Of a stretch of 49,689 nt of DNA, positions 10,480 to 22,713 are shown one piece after another. The stretch is taken from assembly GCA_019155205.2 (NCBI GenBank), contig JAHNZQ020003150.1, forward strand, positions 752,160-801,848. The letters run 5' to 3'. A program made the position numbers and the translations under genes. Source of the stretch: Gracilaria vermiculophylla. Its lineage: Eukaryota > Rhodophyta > Florideophyceae > Gracilariales > Gracilariaceae. The notes beneath the pieces were generated by a model that searched no databases, was not told the origin of the DNA, and saw only the letters and a list, made by a program, of their open reading frames with translations. How positions within the stretch are numbered: position 1 is the stretch's first letter; each line of letters starts with the position of its first letter.

Positions 10480-11580
10480 CTATCACTATGGCGGTGTTCC
10501 TGAAGGTGCATACTACGGATGCGTACCGCAAGGAGTGCCTGGCCAATGTGGAGAATCTAATAACGTCATTCGATGTCGACCGAGATGACTTAATTGTACG
10601 CCGCGCTCTCTTTGACAAGTCTCTTCAAAATGTGGTCCCGACGAGCGCACAGGTGAGAGTGCTGTATCTGTCGCGCTATCCTCGCCTTTCCGGGCTTCTT
10701 GATGGATTATGCATGTATTTCATCATGAGGAGGGCGTTTTACGGACGGCAAATGGATAATGAGGCCTTCCAAACGGTGGCGGATTGTCACTTGTGTGCCA
10801 CTGCTCTTGGAAGTATCCGCAGCCATAGGACGCAACTCACCTTTTGCCCGCCTTCGAGACCTTTGGAGTTCGCTGCCACGGATGTTTTAGGGCCTCTCCC
10901 TAACTGGGAGGAAGGATATCGATTTATCTTCGTAATTACCGATCGATTCTCCAAGATCGCGCGCGTAATTCTTATCCACAGCACCACTGCAGCAGCCATT
11001 GGCGACACATTTCTGGAAGATGCGGTTTACCCATTTGGGATTCCATTGTACCTCCTAACGGAAAACGGACGCTAGATTGCGACGAAGCTATTTCCCGCGA
11101 TCTCCAGAATACTGGGAATGAAGCAGTTGTTTACCACTGCATACCACCCCCAGACCAACGAAAAGGCGGAGAAATGTAATAAAACCATCGTCTTAAAGTT
11201 GAAATAATACATCGCGGATCACCAGAAGGATTGGGACGCATATGTGGGCCCTCTCACGTATGCATACAACCTGCAGGTGCACTGCTCCACGGAAACCGCT
11301 CCTTTCAATCTGGTGCTCTCGCACATCCCGTCTAGTGCCCTTATTGAGGCATGCGCCACGGCACACCCGGCGGATGGGCCAAAGGCACCAACAGGGGCTT
11401 CAGCAAAGCACTCTATTTTATCGCGCTAAGAGGAAGCACTCTCCCTCACAAAAGAGAGACTTAACACCTTGCAAAGGAGATATAAACGAGATTCTGACAC
11501 GAATATGAAAGAATTTCTTACCCTAAAGGAAGTTGACGAGGTTTTCCTCAACGAATCCAAGTACACGTGCGATTAACTGC
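10480..11580 (+). pseudogene. Integrase, gypsy family A
   Basis: Block 10488-11075 contains the zinc-binding region (CHLCATALGSIRSHRT, decayed) and the catalytic core. The first Asp is present (AATDVLGPLP). The second acidic position reads LLTENG, so Asp has become Glu and a stop follows. The Glu motif is present near 11163 (NEKAEKCNKTI). The C-terminal part continues at 11244-11429 (DWDAYVGPLTYAYNLQVH). The minus-strand copy at 43391-44999 is clearly homologous throughout. Integrase inserts the DNA copy into the genome. Confidence 0.85.
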
Positions 11581-12170
11581 TGGGCGTGACGCGGGAGCCA
11601 CACGAGAGATATTCGACACTTTCCATCTCAAGGGCGACGACACCGATGGATACTGTAAACTCCGGCACACCTCTCAGTGAACCAATGCTGGAAGCTCCAG
11701 ACACGATCATGAGCCCTCAAGGTGTAATCCTTTATGCGGAGAATCATAATATCTCTCACGGACAGACTTCGGCAGAACTACTGTACCGCGTACAATGCTA
11801 CGGGTACACCTTAAAAGGATGTCATGGAAGAACCACCGGGACACATTACGGAGACTTTCATCAGGATATGCCACGCCAATCTGGAGCGAAAACGAATTTA
11901 CGCATAGGCGTTTACGTTTAGGAATGGGGGAAGGGCTCCAAGATGAAGCTGTGTTTCGTTCTCCACTGCGCGGATACCCTCCTCATCGGGAGTTTTTTTT
12001 CGCCTCCAGGTCGCCGTCGCCCGTTTGTCGTATGCTCATCCAGCAGCATTTCGTCTCGCCAGACGCTTGGGCACGGCCAACTATAAGAAGCAATCACCCG
12101 TCGGGGAGCCGCTGCTTCACCTCAAGGGTGTCTCATTCTATCGCTATGTGGGACACCCCCCGTCGTCGGG

Positions 12171-12785
12171 CTATGTACGCCTACGGGTGAGCCACCAGAT
12201 CACAAACACCGCATCCAGGCGAACCTCTGCTAATATAGCTTGGCTTTCAAATAACTCCGTCAGGCTCCCCATGCTGGCAGCCATTGAGGGTCGGTCCTCC
12301 CGGGCCTTATACAGCTCTAGGACCCTATCACGAGCCTCGCGCAGGGCCTCTACACAACAAGCAGGAGCTTGGGCCAGAGAGGCCCTCCCGAAGGTGTATG
12401 TAATAGGAAGGTCAAAGGCCGATGGAAAACTAGCACCAGAAAGTTGAGGAAAACACGAATAGGGGAGAGACCCGTCGTTATAAACCCGTAGGAAGAAGAA
12501 GCCGTGTCTTGAGACCCTGGAGGAAGATGCGTCGGGGATGGACATGCAGACGTAAGAAAGGGAATAAGCAACATAGCGAGGAGTGACTTCCTACCAAACG
12601 AATAACGACGGCATGGCAGGAGGAAATAATTTGAGTTGAGAAGTCTTCGATAGGGATGAATGAGTGGTCGTGACCACGCAAGCGTTTTCCGGAAGGCATC
12701 CTTGAGGAAATCGGAGGGCCAGGCGTTGTAGGACGAGCATAATACACCAAGAAGGAGAACAAGAGGTTCGGCCATGAACGCACAA
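12171..12785 (-). pseudogene. Antisense ORF of gypsy family A (copy 1)
   Basis: On the strand opposite to gag-pol, one frame runs from 12785 to 12171 with a single stop near 12591. Its C-terminal part (about 12360-12200) aligns with the antisense ORF of the other family A copy (41833-42987). The aligned stretch starts VEALREARDRVLELYKA here and VEALRQARAWVLELHQA there, and about 30 of 51 residues are identical by eye. The differences look like protein-level divergence. It lies between integrase and the 3' LTR and points toward pol. No known domain is recognised; the segment is Ala/Glu/Leu-rich and probably helical. The upstream part does not align visibly between copies. Confidence 0.55.
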
Positions 12786-12990
12786 TGACCCGAAAAGGCC
12801 TCTAAGGAGATATAGAAACCCGCGGACGACCCGCTGTGCGCCAATTGATAAGTTCTAGAACATATTTGGAGGAGAGAACATAATGAATTGCGGGGAACCG
12901 TTATGACGTCGCCTCCGTTAGGATCCATTCGAGGATCGATTCATCCAAAAATGCACCTCGGGGACGTGGTGCAATTCAGGAAAGTGGGTA

Positions 12991-13545
12991 TGTATTACAG
13001 TGGATCCAATGGTAATATTGTCTTGTGGTTTTATAACGGGGATTCCTAAGAAATTCTTTTATTTTATTAACTGAGGACAGTACTCTTGACTAACTGTATA
13101 ATTTATAATTATTTTATTAAATTCGTGTAGGTAACTAGACTAGTGTTCAGAAGAGAGACCGGTGAAGGCGGGCTCCCAGCACAATTCCTTAATCTGTCGG
13201 TCTAACCCCACCCCCGGGGGAATTAAACCAAGCACCCTTGAGTTGTCTTCTACTTTTTCTGATTGGAGTCTCTAGTCCAACGCTTGCAAGTATTTATGGC
13301 TCCTTTAGGAATAATATCTGAGCCGCCTATCCCCAGGTCGCTTCATAGGAGCGCCTGTAGGGGCATTATCTGCCCAGTACACCCCCTTCTTCGCTTGGTG
13401 ACTGCGTACCCTTTTTCAGGATTCCCACGGCTCGTGACAGTGAACACTGAAGACCACCTCTAGAGACTAGGGCCTTTGGAGTCTTAAGAAACTCCTAACA
13501 GACGTTGTGCGCTATCACCTCGAAAGCAGAACTGAGGGTACCACA
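12991..13545 (+). repeat. 3' LTR, gypsy family A
   Basis: It begins TGTATTACAGTGGATCC directly after a purine-rich tract at about 12978-12990, and ends GTACCACA. It is homologous along its length to the 5' LTR but clearly diverged, indicating an old insertion. Confidence 0.88.
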
Positions 13546-14119
13546 CGTGTGGCGAACGTAGTCCGAGAAGGAATAAACTGGCAGGCTAGTGGGGCTAACC
13601 TCGTACAAAGGCAAACCTTAAGGAAGGAAATAGTAGTCTACACAACGGTTCTCGACGTCACGGGCGGTTGACTTCCTTAATCCACGGTGTACTTCCCCAC
13701 AATGGAGAGAGTTTCGCACGTAGGCTGCAAGTTCAGACCTCAGATTCCGCTTTTTACGGCTTACTGGGCGCAATGGCCGGAGTGGCGTCGCGTTAAGTAC
13801 TGTAGCACTGAGGCCGAAATGGCCGAATTAACTAAATAAATAAATATCGAAAATAATAAAATAACAATGCAAGGTAGGTGCCATCCGTCAAATATACTGT
13901 AGCCTGTAGCCCGCGCGCGGAGGCCGCGTGCGTGTCAGGAGGCCTGAAATTGCGTATGCTACATCTTGCAACACGCACCACTTCATTTACCCCGGAATTA
14001 ACCGCGCAAATGGACGTGACTCATGCCTGCGGCGGTAACCGTTTTCATGTACAGGGCCGAATCAGAATCCTGTGAATCGGCAAAGTGCCAAGAAAACCCT
14101 CTCTGGAACGGATACACAT
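13546..14119. other. Segment downstream of the gypsy element
   Basis: No gene is recognised. It is GC-rich to about 14050 and then shifts abruptly to AT-rich at the Tc1 remnant. The stretch taagtactgtagcac near 13795 resembles one near 47572, so the two places may share an element end. Confidence 0.4.
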
Positions 14120-14900
14120 TCAAATTAAAAGAAATTTGTGAAAAATAAAAAGAATCTTGTAAAACCAATTGGAATGAATCTCAATCTCATCATTTTAGAA
14201 TTAATTTTATGGATGTAGACAAACAATCGAAATTTTTCCAGGTATGAAATAATGAAAGAAAATTTCTTTTCTTTAATACCATCGCAAGCAAAACAAAAGG
14301 TTGACTGGTGTACGGGGAAAGTGTACACAAGATAAGTTTGGTAAAGTAGAATTTTGTATTGCACAAAAAAACGGTTCAATCTCGATGGACCAGAGTTTTA
14401 AAAATGTTATTGGCATGATATTTGTGAAGAACCCTCTGAATTGTAGACCAAGAATTCTGGTGCAGGATCGATAATACTCTGGACTGAAATTTTGTAGAAC
14501 CATCTCTCTGTCATTGCAATTATTGAAACGACCATGAACGCTGAAAAATGTCCAGTAGTGCTTTACAAATTTTTTCTACCGTTAGATTACTGGATGCATG
14601 AAAAAGTTTTCATTTTCAGCAGGATTATGTGCTATTGTATACTGCATCTTAAGTCACAAATTGGATATAAGAATCAGACGTATCCATTCTGGAGTAGCTG
14701 GAATATCCGGCGTGCATGCCACATATGAACCGGGTTAAAAACGTATTGAAATTAATGGCTACGATGGTAAATGGGCATGAAAGACAATCTGAGACAGTGT
14801 GTGGCCTCAAAATCTATATTGAAAATCTAAAAAGCTTGCTAAACTTCTAGGATTCGAATCTTCTGTTTTTCAGCAACACTCCGTAGTACATACGAAAATC
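14120..14900 (+). pseudogene. Tc1-like transposase, catalytic domain remnant
   Basis: The plus strand retains the signature order of a Tc1 transposase catalytic domain across several stops. KRFNLDGPEF and CYWHDICEEPSE lie at about 14372-14430, then NSGAGSIILWTE, then TTMNAEKCPVVLYKFFLP at 14531-14583, then FQQDYVLLYTAS at about 14613-14647 with the second catalytic Asp. A degraded NVLKLMATMVNGHE-like stretch ends near 14780. The first catalytic Asp (normally just ahead of KRFNLDGP) is gone. No right terminal repeat is visible. Orientation and missing N-terminus would fit the 3' half of the copy that starts at 3907, separated from it by the gypsy insertion; this link is inference. Confidence 0.75.
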
Positions 14901-17900
14901 TAAATATGTTTGTGATTTACAAATACTGGGAACACCTGATTTAGCGACGAAATGTGTAAGAAAGACCAAGAAGAGAATTGGATCGTCTCCAGGGATGTAT
15001 TGAATGCGCATAGAAAATTAATTTGCTTGACACACGTTTTAGTTTCTTTGTATCCTATAGAATTTGCGCTTATGAGGCCTCTTCTAATCGGTTGTACTGA
15101 TAAAAAATTTATTTCATGAAATCTAACTAAATAGTCTCGGGTACTTTAGCGTCATTTAACTTTTGCTTTTTGAATGAAGGGTGCCCATTGTATCTGTCAC
15201 TTTACTTATGAATCAGCTCCACCTAGGGCAGTAGGAAACCAGAAACGCTATCAAGGGTATCCGAGTGATTTTGGTCAATACTCTAGAAAATCGAGAACTT
15301 GAAGTCAATTTCATTTCTCCTCCTGTTTACATGCGACTTTTCGCTACCCTCAACTACCAAGCGAGCAGTTAATTGTGAAAATAGTGGTCCGCATGCAGCC
15401 GCAGAAATTTACACAGCCTTCTTCTAATGACTTTGGTCAAAACTGCGCCCAAGTTTTACGGTTAGAGGACTGCCAACAAAGAAACCTGGAATTTCAAAAT
15501 ACTCGTCACTAGGTGATATCCCAGCTTGAAACGGAGATTTTATCCGCTACATGTTGCCCAGAGTGAGCCTCCGAATTCCGTCTGAAGAATGCAAACTCCT
15601 AAATCAGCTTGTGATTGGCGAATAGCAAAGTGTAGAACGGTACTTTCAGGCTGATGATTTGTGCCTAGTTGAGAAGCAGCACAAACATGTATATAGTCTA
15701 GGAAAGAACTGCATGATACGCTCCCATGATTGTGTCATCTAACATCGCCCTGGGCGATGCGCAAGAGACGCGCTTTCTTAAGGTCCTGGGATCCAGCTTC
15801 TTGCGGGAAACAATTTCAAGTCATAATTCTCTTGTGGCCAAATAAGTTAAGAAAAATTGAGTAAAACTATTCTCACTAGATATGAAAGGATTTCTTACCC
15901 TTAGTTATGGCTGACGAACCTTCAAATGGAAATTAATCGGAGACATAATCTAATCTAAGATACCAATTTGTAGTGCGCTAAACGAAAACACAAAACTTCG
16001 ACGAAAGCGGCAGTATACATCTACCGTGACGTAGTCTGGTAATAGAAAATTGTCGATGATAGCCATAATAAGCTGAGTAAAAAATGTCGTTTTTAATAAA
16101 TGGCGCAGAAGAATTGTGCCGAAATCTGTTGGAGTTCTCTAAAGAATCTATATTAACATATGACTGAATTACAAGTGTCATAAGATGTGCCCAAACTGTT
16201 CCAAGCGTTTGTGGGTCACTGCCAGATCCCTTATGAGACCCTCAAAGGGCATAAAGAAAATTGGATGGTTAGAAACTCGAGCAAAAAAAGCACATTTATC
16301 CAGACGTGATGTCATACCGGCAATAGTAACTGAAGGAGTTTTAGATGGAGTAACTGTCTTGTAGGACAGGAAGAGTAAAATACTTCATCAACTGCAAGAA
16401 GCTCAAAGTGCATATGCAGACGTTTTTCCGAATAGAAACAACATTGGTATTAGATTTCTTGGAGCGTTTGTCTGTCGAATCCTGTGTACTCAGGATGAAC
16501 AAAGATCAGTTCTATGCACTCTCCATACATTTTAAAAAGGGATGTGAAAATTAAATACAGCTCTCTAGGAGGCTTTAGCCGCTGAAGAGAAGGAGAGAAA
16601 AGTTATTAGCCGGACGCCGTAACGTATAAAATAATTTTTCTTTCCAATAATTAAGCCATTAAAGATGCTATCATTGCTTTGTAAGAAACTCGTGAAAATG
16701 ATGGAAAGCTAAAAACAGACTATTTGCAGCCGTTGAATAAGGCTTTCCCCCGTTGCGGGATTTTTTTCGGTACGCAGTGGAAAGTGATGCTCAAGACTCG
16801 GTTGCGCTATAGAGTTAACGAGCCAGCTAGTTGACGTTTGGAGGATAAACTGAAGCTGAAATACATGTAGCTGGGACATTCTGCACGCCCAAAAGCTGCT
16901 GGATCTCATGCTTTGTACGGGCAACAGAGATCGAAGTCCATTAAAAAGTTAATGATGAAAAATAGCTTTCCATATGTTTTTATCCTTGTACAAAAAGATT
17001 AAAGACGAGGATATGACCACGTATATTTGAGCGGAAGCGGGGAAGTATCCATTAAGACGACAGATCATTTGGTAAAATAGAGAGCATTCGCGGAATCTCA
17101 CAAACCGCTATGGTTCTGTACGCTGGTAGCAAAGAGAAACAAGATTCTCATATCTTTTATCAATACTAAGACGGGTCAAGTCGCAGTTTTCATCTGACTA
17201 GATAGTGAAACTGCTCTGATAGCCCGAAAGGAAAGGTAAACCTCTCTATAGGAGGCTGAGATCCGTCCCTTCAGACTACCTTCCGGCTGGTCCACTTCTC
17301 TTCAGAGACAAAATGCTTCAACGCACCATCAAAGTCTTCATCTTATAACATATTTATGTTGCAGGGATCGACCTACCACCTTCATCTTGCATTCTACCCT
17401 CTACTAGGGTCAATGTTTCCTTTTGAGTTTTACACTAGCTGCCATTGTCTCTCCCTTAGGATCAGCATTATCTTTAAATTCTCCTCCCAAGTCCTCCTGG
17501 GGCACCAAATGGGTACGGTCACAAAGAATGTCGAGTCTTTTGGACTCTCTGGCTGCAGATCGCCTTCGAGAATGTCGAGTCGCTCTAGAGTTTCAGAGAT
17601 AGAGGTGTCATTCTCCGTCGACTATAATTCGAAGTGTTCTTGCAATTATGTCTCTCTTGTAGAGTTCCTTTGCACCTGAGTTTCTAATAGCTTTGCATGA
17701 CACATTGTAAGTGTTTCTAGATCTTTGGCCGTTTGTCAAACGTTCAAGGAAAAATAAATTTTTACACAATCCTTTCCGAAACTATGGGCATGACCTTGAT
17801 ACTAGTCCGCTCCTGCAAATTGCCAGCGTTTGCAATATATTCGATCGCGTACTCAACTGTGCAGGACTGCGACTCATCATCCAGTCTCATTGCACATAAC

Positions 17901-19116
17901 GACGAAATATATCCGGAGCGGTTTCGCATTCCTGACCCGCTCACCGAGCGAAGACCGTGCCACATTTGCCTAGTACCAGTACAAAAGTCCCTGTTGTCGT
18001 CCGGTCCTGAAAAATAATGCTGAAAATCTTAATGAATGTGCCCCTGACCACTTTCATAAGATTTACTCGAGTCGCACATAATCAGTACATATTATTCATT
18101 TATTTCCACATTTAATTGTATTTTATATCCTCTTTCGATTCTATCTCACACTTTGATTTCTTCTTCCACTTTATTATTTAGCTGAGACTCCTTTTTATTT
18201 TGGCTCCCTTGATTGTTCGAGTTCTGGCTGGTAACATTGGCTCATTGGGCTGGTACTCTACGAGAGCAGGGTTTTTTTCTTTAAAGAATGTTGCATATGC
18301 TCCAGCTATCCCAGGATTGCGTTTTCAGTCTCTTGCCTGGTTATAAAAACAATCTATTTACAATACTAAGTTTTCCTGGAAAGGGCAGCATGTAGATTGT
18401 TGGGTGCGTACAAACTTAAAAGAAATCGTGGCTTCTCCTTCTTGAGTTGTATTTCTTCCCAATATATTTCTTAAGCAATTGGTCTTACCAAAGGGTTTTC
18501 GCTTTCAAACCGGAAACCCGTGCTTCTTGAAAATTAAAGGTATGCACGGAATGTAATCAGAAAAACTGTTCCATTACTTTAAATTCCCGCGGCCGCATTG
18601 AGATACGTTCTTTTTTTCACAAAATAGTGAACAAGGGCAGAATAAAGCACCAGGAGGCCGAACGGCATAATAAGGGATCTATGGTTTATGTCTTCAATGG
18701 TTCTAATTGACAGTATGATTTTACTTAACCTGGTCTTCCGCAATGAAAGGTTAGCGCAGAATCTAAATCCGCTTTTTTGGCATTCTGCGGGCCGTTCTTT
18801 TAGGTACGTTAAGATGTTGGAACATTGACCTCATCAATCAAGAGTGACAAAGACCGCCGTCGATGATTCTATGAACAACCAGTAGAATTTTATTTGACCA
18901 GAGAAGATTGGAAGACCGATATTACATCTCCGCTGCAGAAAGCCAGTACCTACGTAGAGAGTAGGTAGCATTGCAAAACATAGCGTTCAACGCAAAAAAC
19001 CGAAAACAATGAAAAAAATGTTCATACACTTATAGAGGTCCTTTTTTCTTCTCATTGGGTGTCCACTTTCGAATTCACCCCTTGAAAAGTTTTCAAAGTC
19101 GTGACGGATACCTCCG
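14900..19116. other. AT-rich block, no recognised gene
   Basis: This 4.2-kb block holds only short open frames. Some look like fossils of coding sequence: a 38-codon run on the plus strand near 16250-16365, 16709-16924 on the minus strand, and 17733-18017 on the plus strand. None matches a family I can name. The block separates a Tc1 remnant from a gypsy element and is probably degraded transposon DNA. Confidence 0.4.
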
Positions 19117-21530
19117 ATGGGACAGGAACCCACTGGGGCCAAGGCAATAACGACCCGGAGCCGTTCTCAGCAAGGGAACGAGGAACACCACGTGATTACT
19201 CTCGAGTCAACTAATGCAGACCAGGTGGACCGTGGAACACTGATGGCTGAGCTGAATATCTTATCACGCGGAGCCCGATAATCAACAGCCCTTGAAGTGG
19301 TATCCCATCCCCTATGATTGGTGGACAAAGCCCTCGTGATTAGTTTGGAAAATCAGATCCGCACCTTGCGGCTTGCTGATAGTTTAAATAGTGAACTGTA
19401 CGCCCTGTGTCTCAAGAAAGTATAGCGCACAAATCTCATCTGTTTTCCCCCAGGGTATGGGCCCAACTAAACTCTAGAACCGTGGGGTCAATTCCCATAA
19501 GTCACCTGAGCCTGAGATGTGGTACAGGTGTACAGTAGGAGTGAACATTGGTTACGGTAAGCTTGAGGTCTCGTCCTGAAATGAAGTAAAGGGCGAGATG
19601 TCATTCTGAAAGTTCCAATATTGAACTGCACGCCCTGTGTCACAAGAGAGTATAGAGCTCAAACCTCATCTGTTTTGCAACACGGCTAACCCAGGCACCC
19701 TTGGCTGAATAACTGGAGTTCGGTCGAAATCACTAGGGGAGTCTCTCAACAAGCGTCGCCAAGGAGCTCTGCGTGCTGTGGTTTAATCCCAATACGATCC
19801 TTGAAGTCTTTGACTAGCCTGTGGCCTGCTTTTAGGGCGTAGACGATCGATTCAATGGATGACGAGTCCGAGTGGAGGCGGTCGAGAAAGCTGTTCGTGC
19901 TTCTGCTACCGTGGCGCAATTCACTGGCTCTCATTGTGACAAACGCGGGCAGGCCCGGAATGAGCGCTGACAGCGGAAAACCCGAAAGAGCTGCTATTAA
20001 CAAAGGAACTCCTCCTCGGACTTGGAATCGACTTCTTAGGATTCTGAGCCTCCACAGAGTGACTCTGACCATGACCGCCCGGAGAGGAGTTCTCTTTCCA
20101 AACGGTCATCTTCCACCCATCTGGCAGTCCAATTTCAGTCGAGGTGTAAGAAACACTCCGAAAATCACGCTTTGAGGCCCATTAACGACCTGTACAAGGA
20201 GCTGGTTTCATACCAATATTATCGATTAGAAAATTCTTTTTCAGACAGGACACCCGGTGAAAAGGGTAAGGTGAAGGACTGCATCAAATGGATGTAAATC
20301 TCCCTGAAAAACCAGAACTTTACTGGAGTTCATCCAATTTTGGTACTGGACTTCCTTTGCCCGCTTTGTCGTGGAAGCCAATATACTCAATATGAGTAAG
20401 GCCCAGGCATATCTGGCATTATCATACTTCGTATGGGGAGTCGCGTAGGATAAATTACTCTCAGTTCGAGGTTCGTCTCCGGCGTTCGAGGGAGGAGTGA
20501 GCTGTTGGCCCGAGACTGGTTAGTACCTCTTGCGTTCCTACGCAACTAACACCGCCATCAGTCGGCTATTCTCGCCCTGAGCGATACTCGTCAGAGCACT
20601 AAAGAGCTGAAGACCGCCTACTCGGTAGGCCTGAATAAATCTTTCCAGCGCTATGGATAAGTTTACCCCGCAGGAGAACCGTGCAAAATGATTATTGGCG
20701 GGTTGGATCTGGCAATAAGGACGCTCGTTGCTAGCTCCAAGAAAAAGTATCCTTACATGTGGATACCTGGAGCTGGTCCAATTCGCCCGTGCAGAGGAAG
20801 ACGCATTCCGTGAGAGATTCTCCGGCTACCGACAGAAGGGGGCGAAGGCTCTGATGATCGGATCAGATAACTCCTCCCTTTCACTGGGCTTCCGTTTATC
20901 TCCCAAAATGGGTCAAGACATTGTGCACCTTCTCCACGACGATGTTTATTCAGTCCCGACATCGGACATTCCGTCTACGACGGAAGGCATGCATGAAACA
21001 GCAATGGGAGCTGTTCAAGGGGCACAATTCCTCTAAATTGGTAATGACCAAGCCTCAACTGCTCGTCTGCCGTATGTCAATGGCACAATAAGGGTCAAGC
21101 ACCCTGGTTGGGTTGATAACCGTCATCGTGGCTGGTCAGCCTAATACCGGAACGCCGCTCCTCGAGTTCCTCCGTCTGGAGTTGTCTTCCACTTGTGCTA
21201 CACTCGGTAACACACCTCCTCACAGGGTTCTCTTTTGTTAAGGAAGATGGCACAGGTGGTGGTCCGCCACGAAGCTCCGTCCCGAGAAGAGAAGAAAGCT
21301 ATTCCGATGACGTCGTATCTTCTTCCAAAAACGGATTTTACCAATACCTTTGCCCACACCTCTCTCTCGAGGCAGTAGCTAATGCTGGGGACGATAAGAC
21401 CCTTAGCCCACTCCGATGGATGTCTTGCCTCCGCTGCACGCGCCATCAATCACCCCTAACGGGATGGAACACTCGTTCTGGAGGAGTCGGAGCGAGATTC
21501 GGATTTGAAACCCATGCAGGGAAATAAACT
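19117..21530 (+). pseudogene. Gag region of gypsy family B, decayed
   Basis: From an ATG at 19117 the plus strand reads as a hydrophilic protein (beginning MGQEPTGAKAITTRSRSQQ) with two early stops. It is then interrupted at 19374-19682 by a miniature LTR element and resumes with acidic and Ser/Arg-rich stretches (SSDLESTS, about 20010). Open blocks continue to about 21527 in shifted frames. The composition and its place ahead of the protease suggest Gag; no zinc knuckle was found by eye. The host sequence on either side of the miniature element reads on as one protein once the duplicated 5 bp are discounted. Confidence 0.6.
19374..19682 (+). mobile_element. Miniature LTR retroelement (TRIM/SMART-like), copy 1
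   Basis: A 309-bp element consists of two 79-bp direct repeats (19374-19452 and 19604-19682) around a 151-bp internal region. It is flanked by perfect 5-bp target duplications, cggct at 19369-19373 and 19683-19687. The left repeat starts TG and the right repeat ends AACA. Directly inside the 5' repeat, GGGTATGGGCCCAAC (19453-19467) is a slightly mutated form of the primer-binding site seen intact in copy 2. Shortly before the 3' repeat is a purine-rich AAAGGGCGAGA tract. The two repeats match at about 65 of 79 positions, so this is the older copy. There is no coding capacity: it must depend on proteins of another LTR element. It sits inside gypsy family B gag. Confidence 0.9.
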
Positions 21531-21739
21531 ATGAGACTCCAACCATAGGAAGTGCGTTTTCAAAAATGAGGCTGATTACGCCCAAGGCGTCGCCAACTCT
21601 CTCCCCGGTGTTAATTCTCTCGAGAAGAGACACTGCAGACGCGGACTCTGCGCACTTACGTGCAATCCATCGACAGTGCAGACGGATGAAACATAGCCGG
21701 ATCCCAGATCGAGTCATAATGATGGCGTAGCGAAACGAT

Positions 21740-22701
21740 ATACTTTACGCTGATCTCGTACCGCACAAGAGGTATATTGTGCAATTTCCCACGCTCCTCG
21801 TCACTGGAGCGCGGCCAAATTTAGTTGTCGAGTCGTTATTTTCTCCGCTCTAGTGGTCTCGCATTCACACAAAAGCGGTACTTGACGTCTTCGATACGAT
21901 CAAAAATCAGTTGCAAATAGTGGGACCATTGAGCTAGAATTTTAATTAGGGAAATCAGTGGTGAAGCTCAATATCATTGTGTGCTGTTCTCTAGCCGCAC
22001 CAGGCATATTCGAATGTAATTAATGTGAAATATTCGAGGAGGCTTTCCACCCTCGCCTGATGCAGGTGGTGATGGAAGATGAGTCGTCAGTCCCAATCGT
22101 CGGACAACCACTTCGGCGCTATACGAAAAGGCAGATTGTGCTGCCTGCGGCACAGGAATCGCCGCTGGGAACCGGAGAGCCGACCAAGCTTCGCGTTGCT
22201 GCATCTGTGACGGTACCCCTCGCCCCGCAGGTCCTTGTTCTGTTCCACTTCCGTCAAAAAGGCTAGAGGGTGGTTCAACCCTCGACCTCTTTGTATGAGC
22301 GAAGTCACCTCGCCGTCGCAATTGGATCTGTGCAAGTTGTGTTGAACTGCTCTTATGGGATCATCGCTGCAAATATGGTTACCTCACCCCAGAATATGGC
22401 TATAAACCAAGTGATTGGTTCCCTAACGCCACATATGTTACAGATGATCCCCACACTCGTGACGAACGTCCAGGTACTTGGAATGGTGATTTCGGAGAAT
22501 AAGAAGTCACCCGATGTAGCGATGAACTTCTCCCCCAACGGAATCACCGGTCTACCGGAAGGTACCGTTGAAACTGGGAAGCTTGACTCCCAGATTCGGG
22601 CAGCCTTGCCAATCCCACTTCCGATGCGTTTCGACCGGACTGACCCCGTGAATGGTCTTGAAGAACTGAATTTGTCCCATATGCCCGCTTCGTATCGGTA
22701 G
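21740..22701 (+). pseudogene. Protease remnant and protease-RT linker, gypsy family B
   Basis: Around 21799-21840 the plus strand reads LVTGARPNLVVESL, the counterpart of the LDTGxxPN active site, with the catalytic Asp replaced by Val. Open blocks at 22060-22266 and 22270-22701 resemble the linker region between protease and RT of gypsy elements. They contain VTVPLAPQVLVLF, then QPSTSLYERSHLAVAIGSVQ and later VNGLEELNLSHM. One stop separates them. Confidence 0.6.
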
Positions 22702-22713
22702 CGCTTCCGTGCA

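Larger units (their letters stand above)
4546..13545 (+). mobile_element. Ty3/gypsy LTR retrotransposon, family A, full-length but decayed
   Basis: Two related LTRs (4546-5075 and 12991-13545) bracket an internal region with gag-like sequence, aspartic protease, reverse transcriptase, RNase H and integrase, in the order that defines Ty3/gypsy (integrase last). A nested solo LTR with its own 5-bp target duplication accounts for 559 bp, so the original element was about 8.4 kb. A possible primer-binding site beginning TGGTGTCCAGAC follows the 5' LTR at about 5078, and a purine-rich tract (AGGAAAGTGGG) precedes the 3' LTR. The bases flanking the element (4541-4545 and 13546-13550) match at only three of five positions, so the target duplication is decayed or absent. 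Many stops and frameshifts show it is old. An extra antisense reading frame lies between integrase and the 3' LTR. Confidence 0.85.

Noticed and set aside
15530..15760. Possible Helitron/PIF1 helicase fragment
   Set aside because: A short stretch (about 15580-15650) loosely resembles a helicase motif, but with stops and no second motif; too weak to call.
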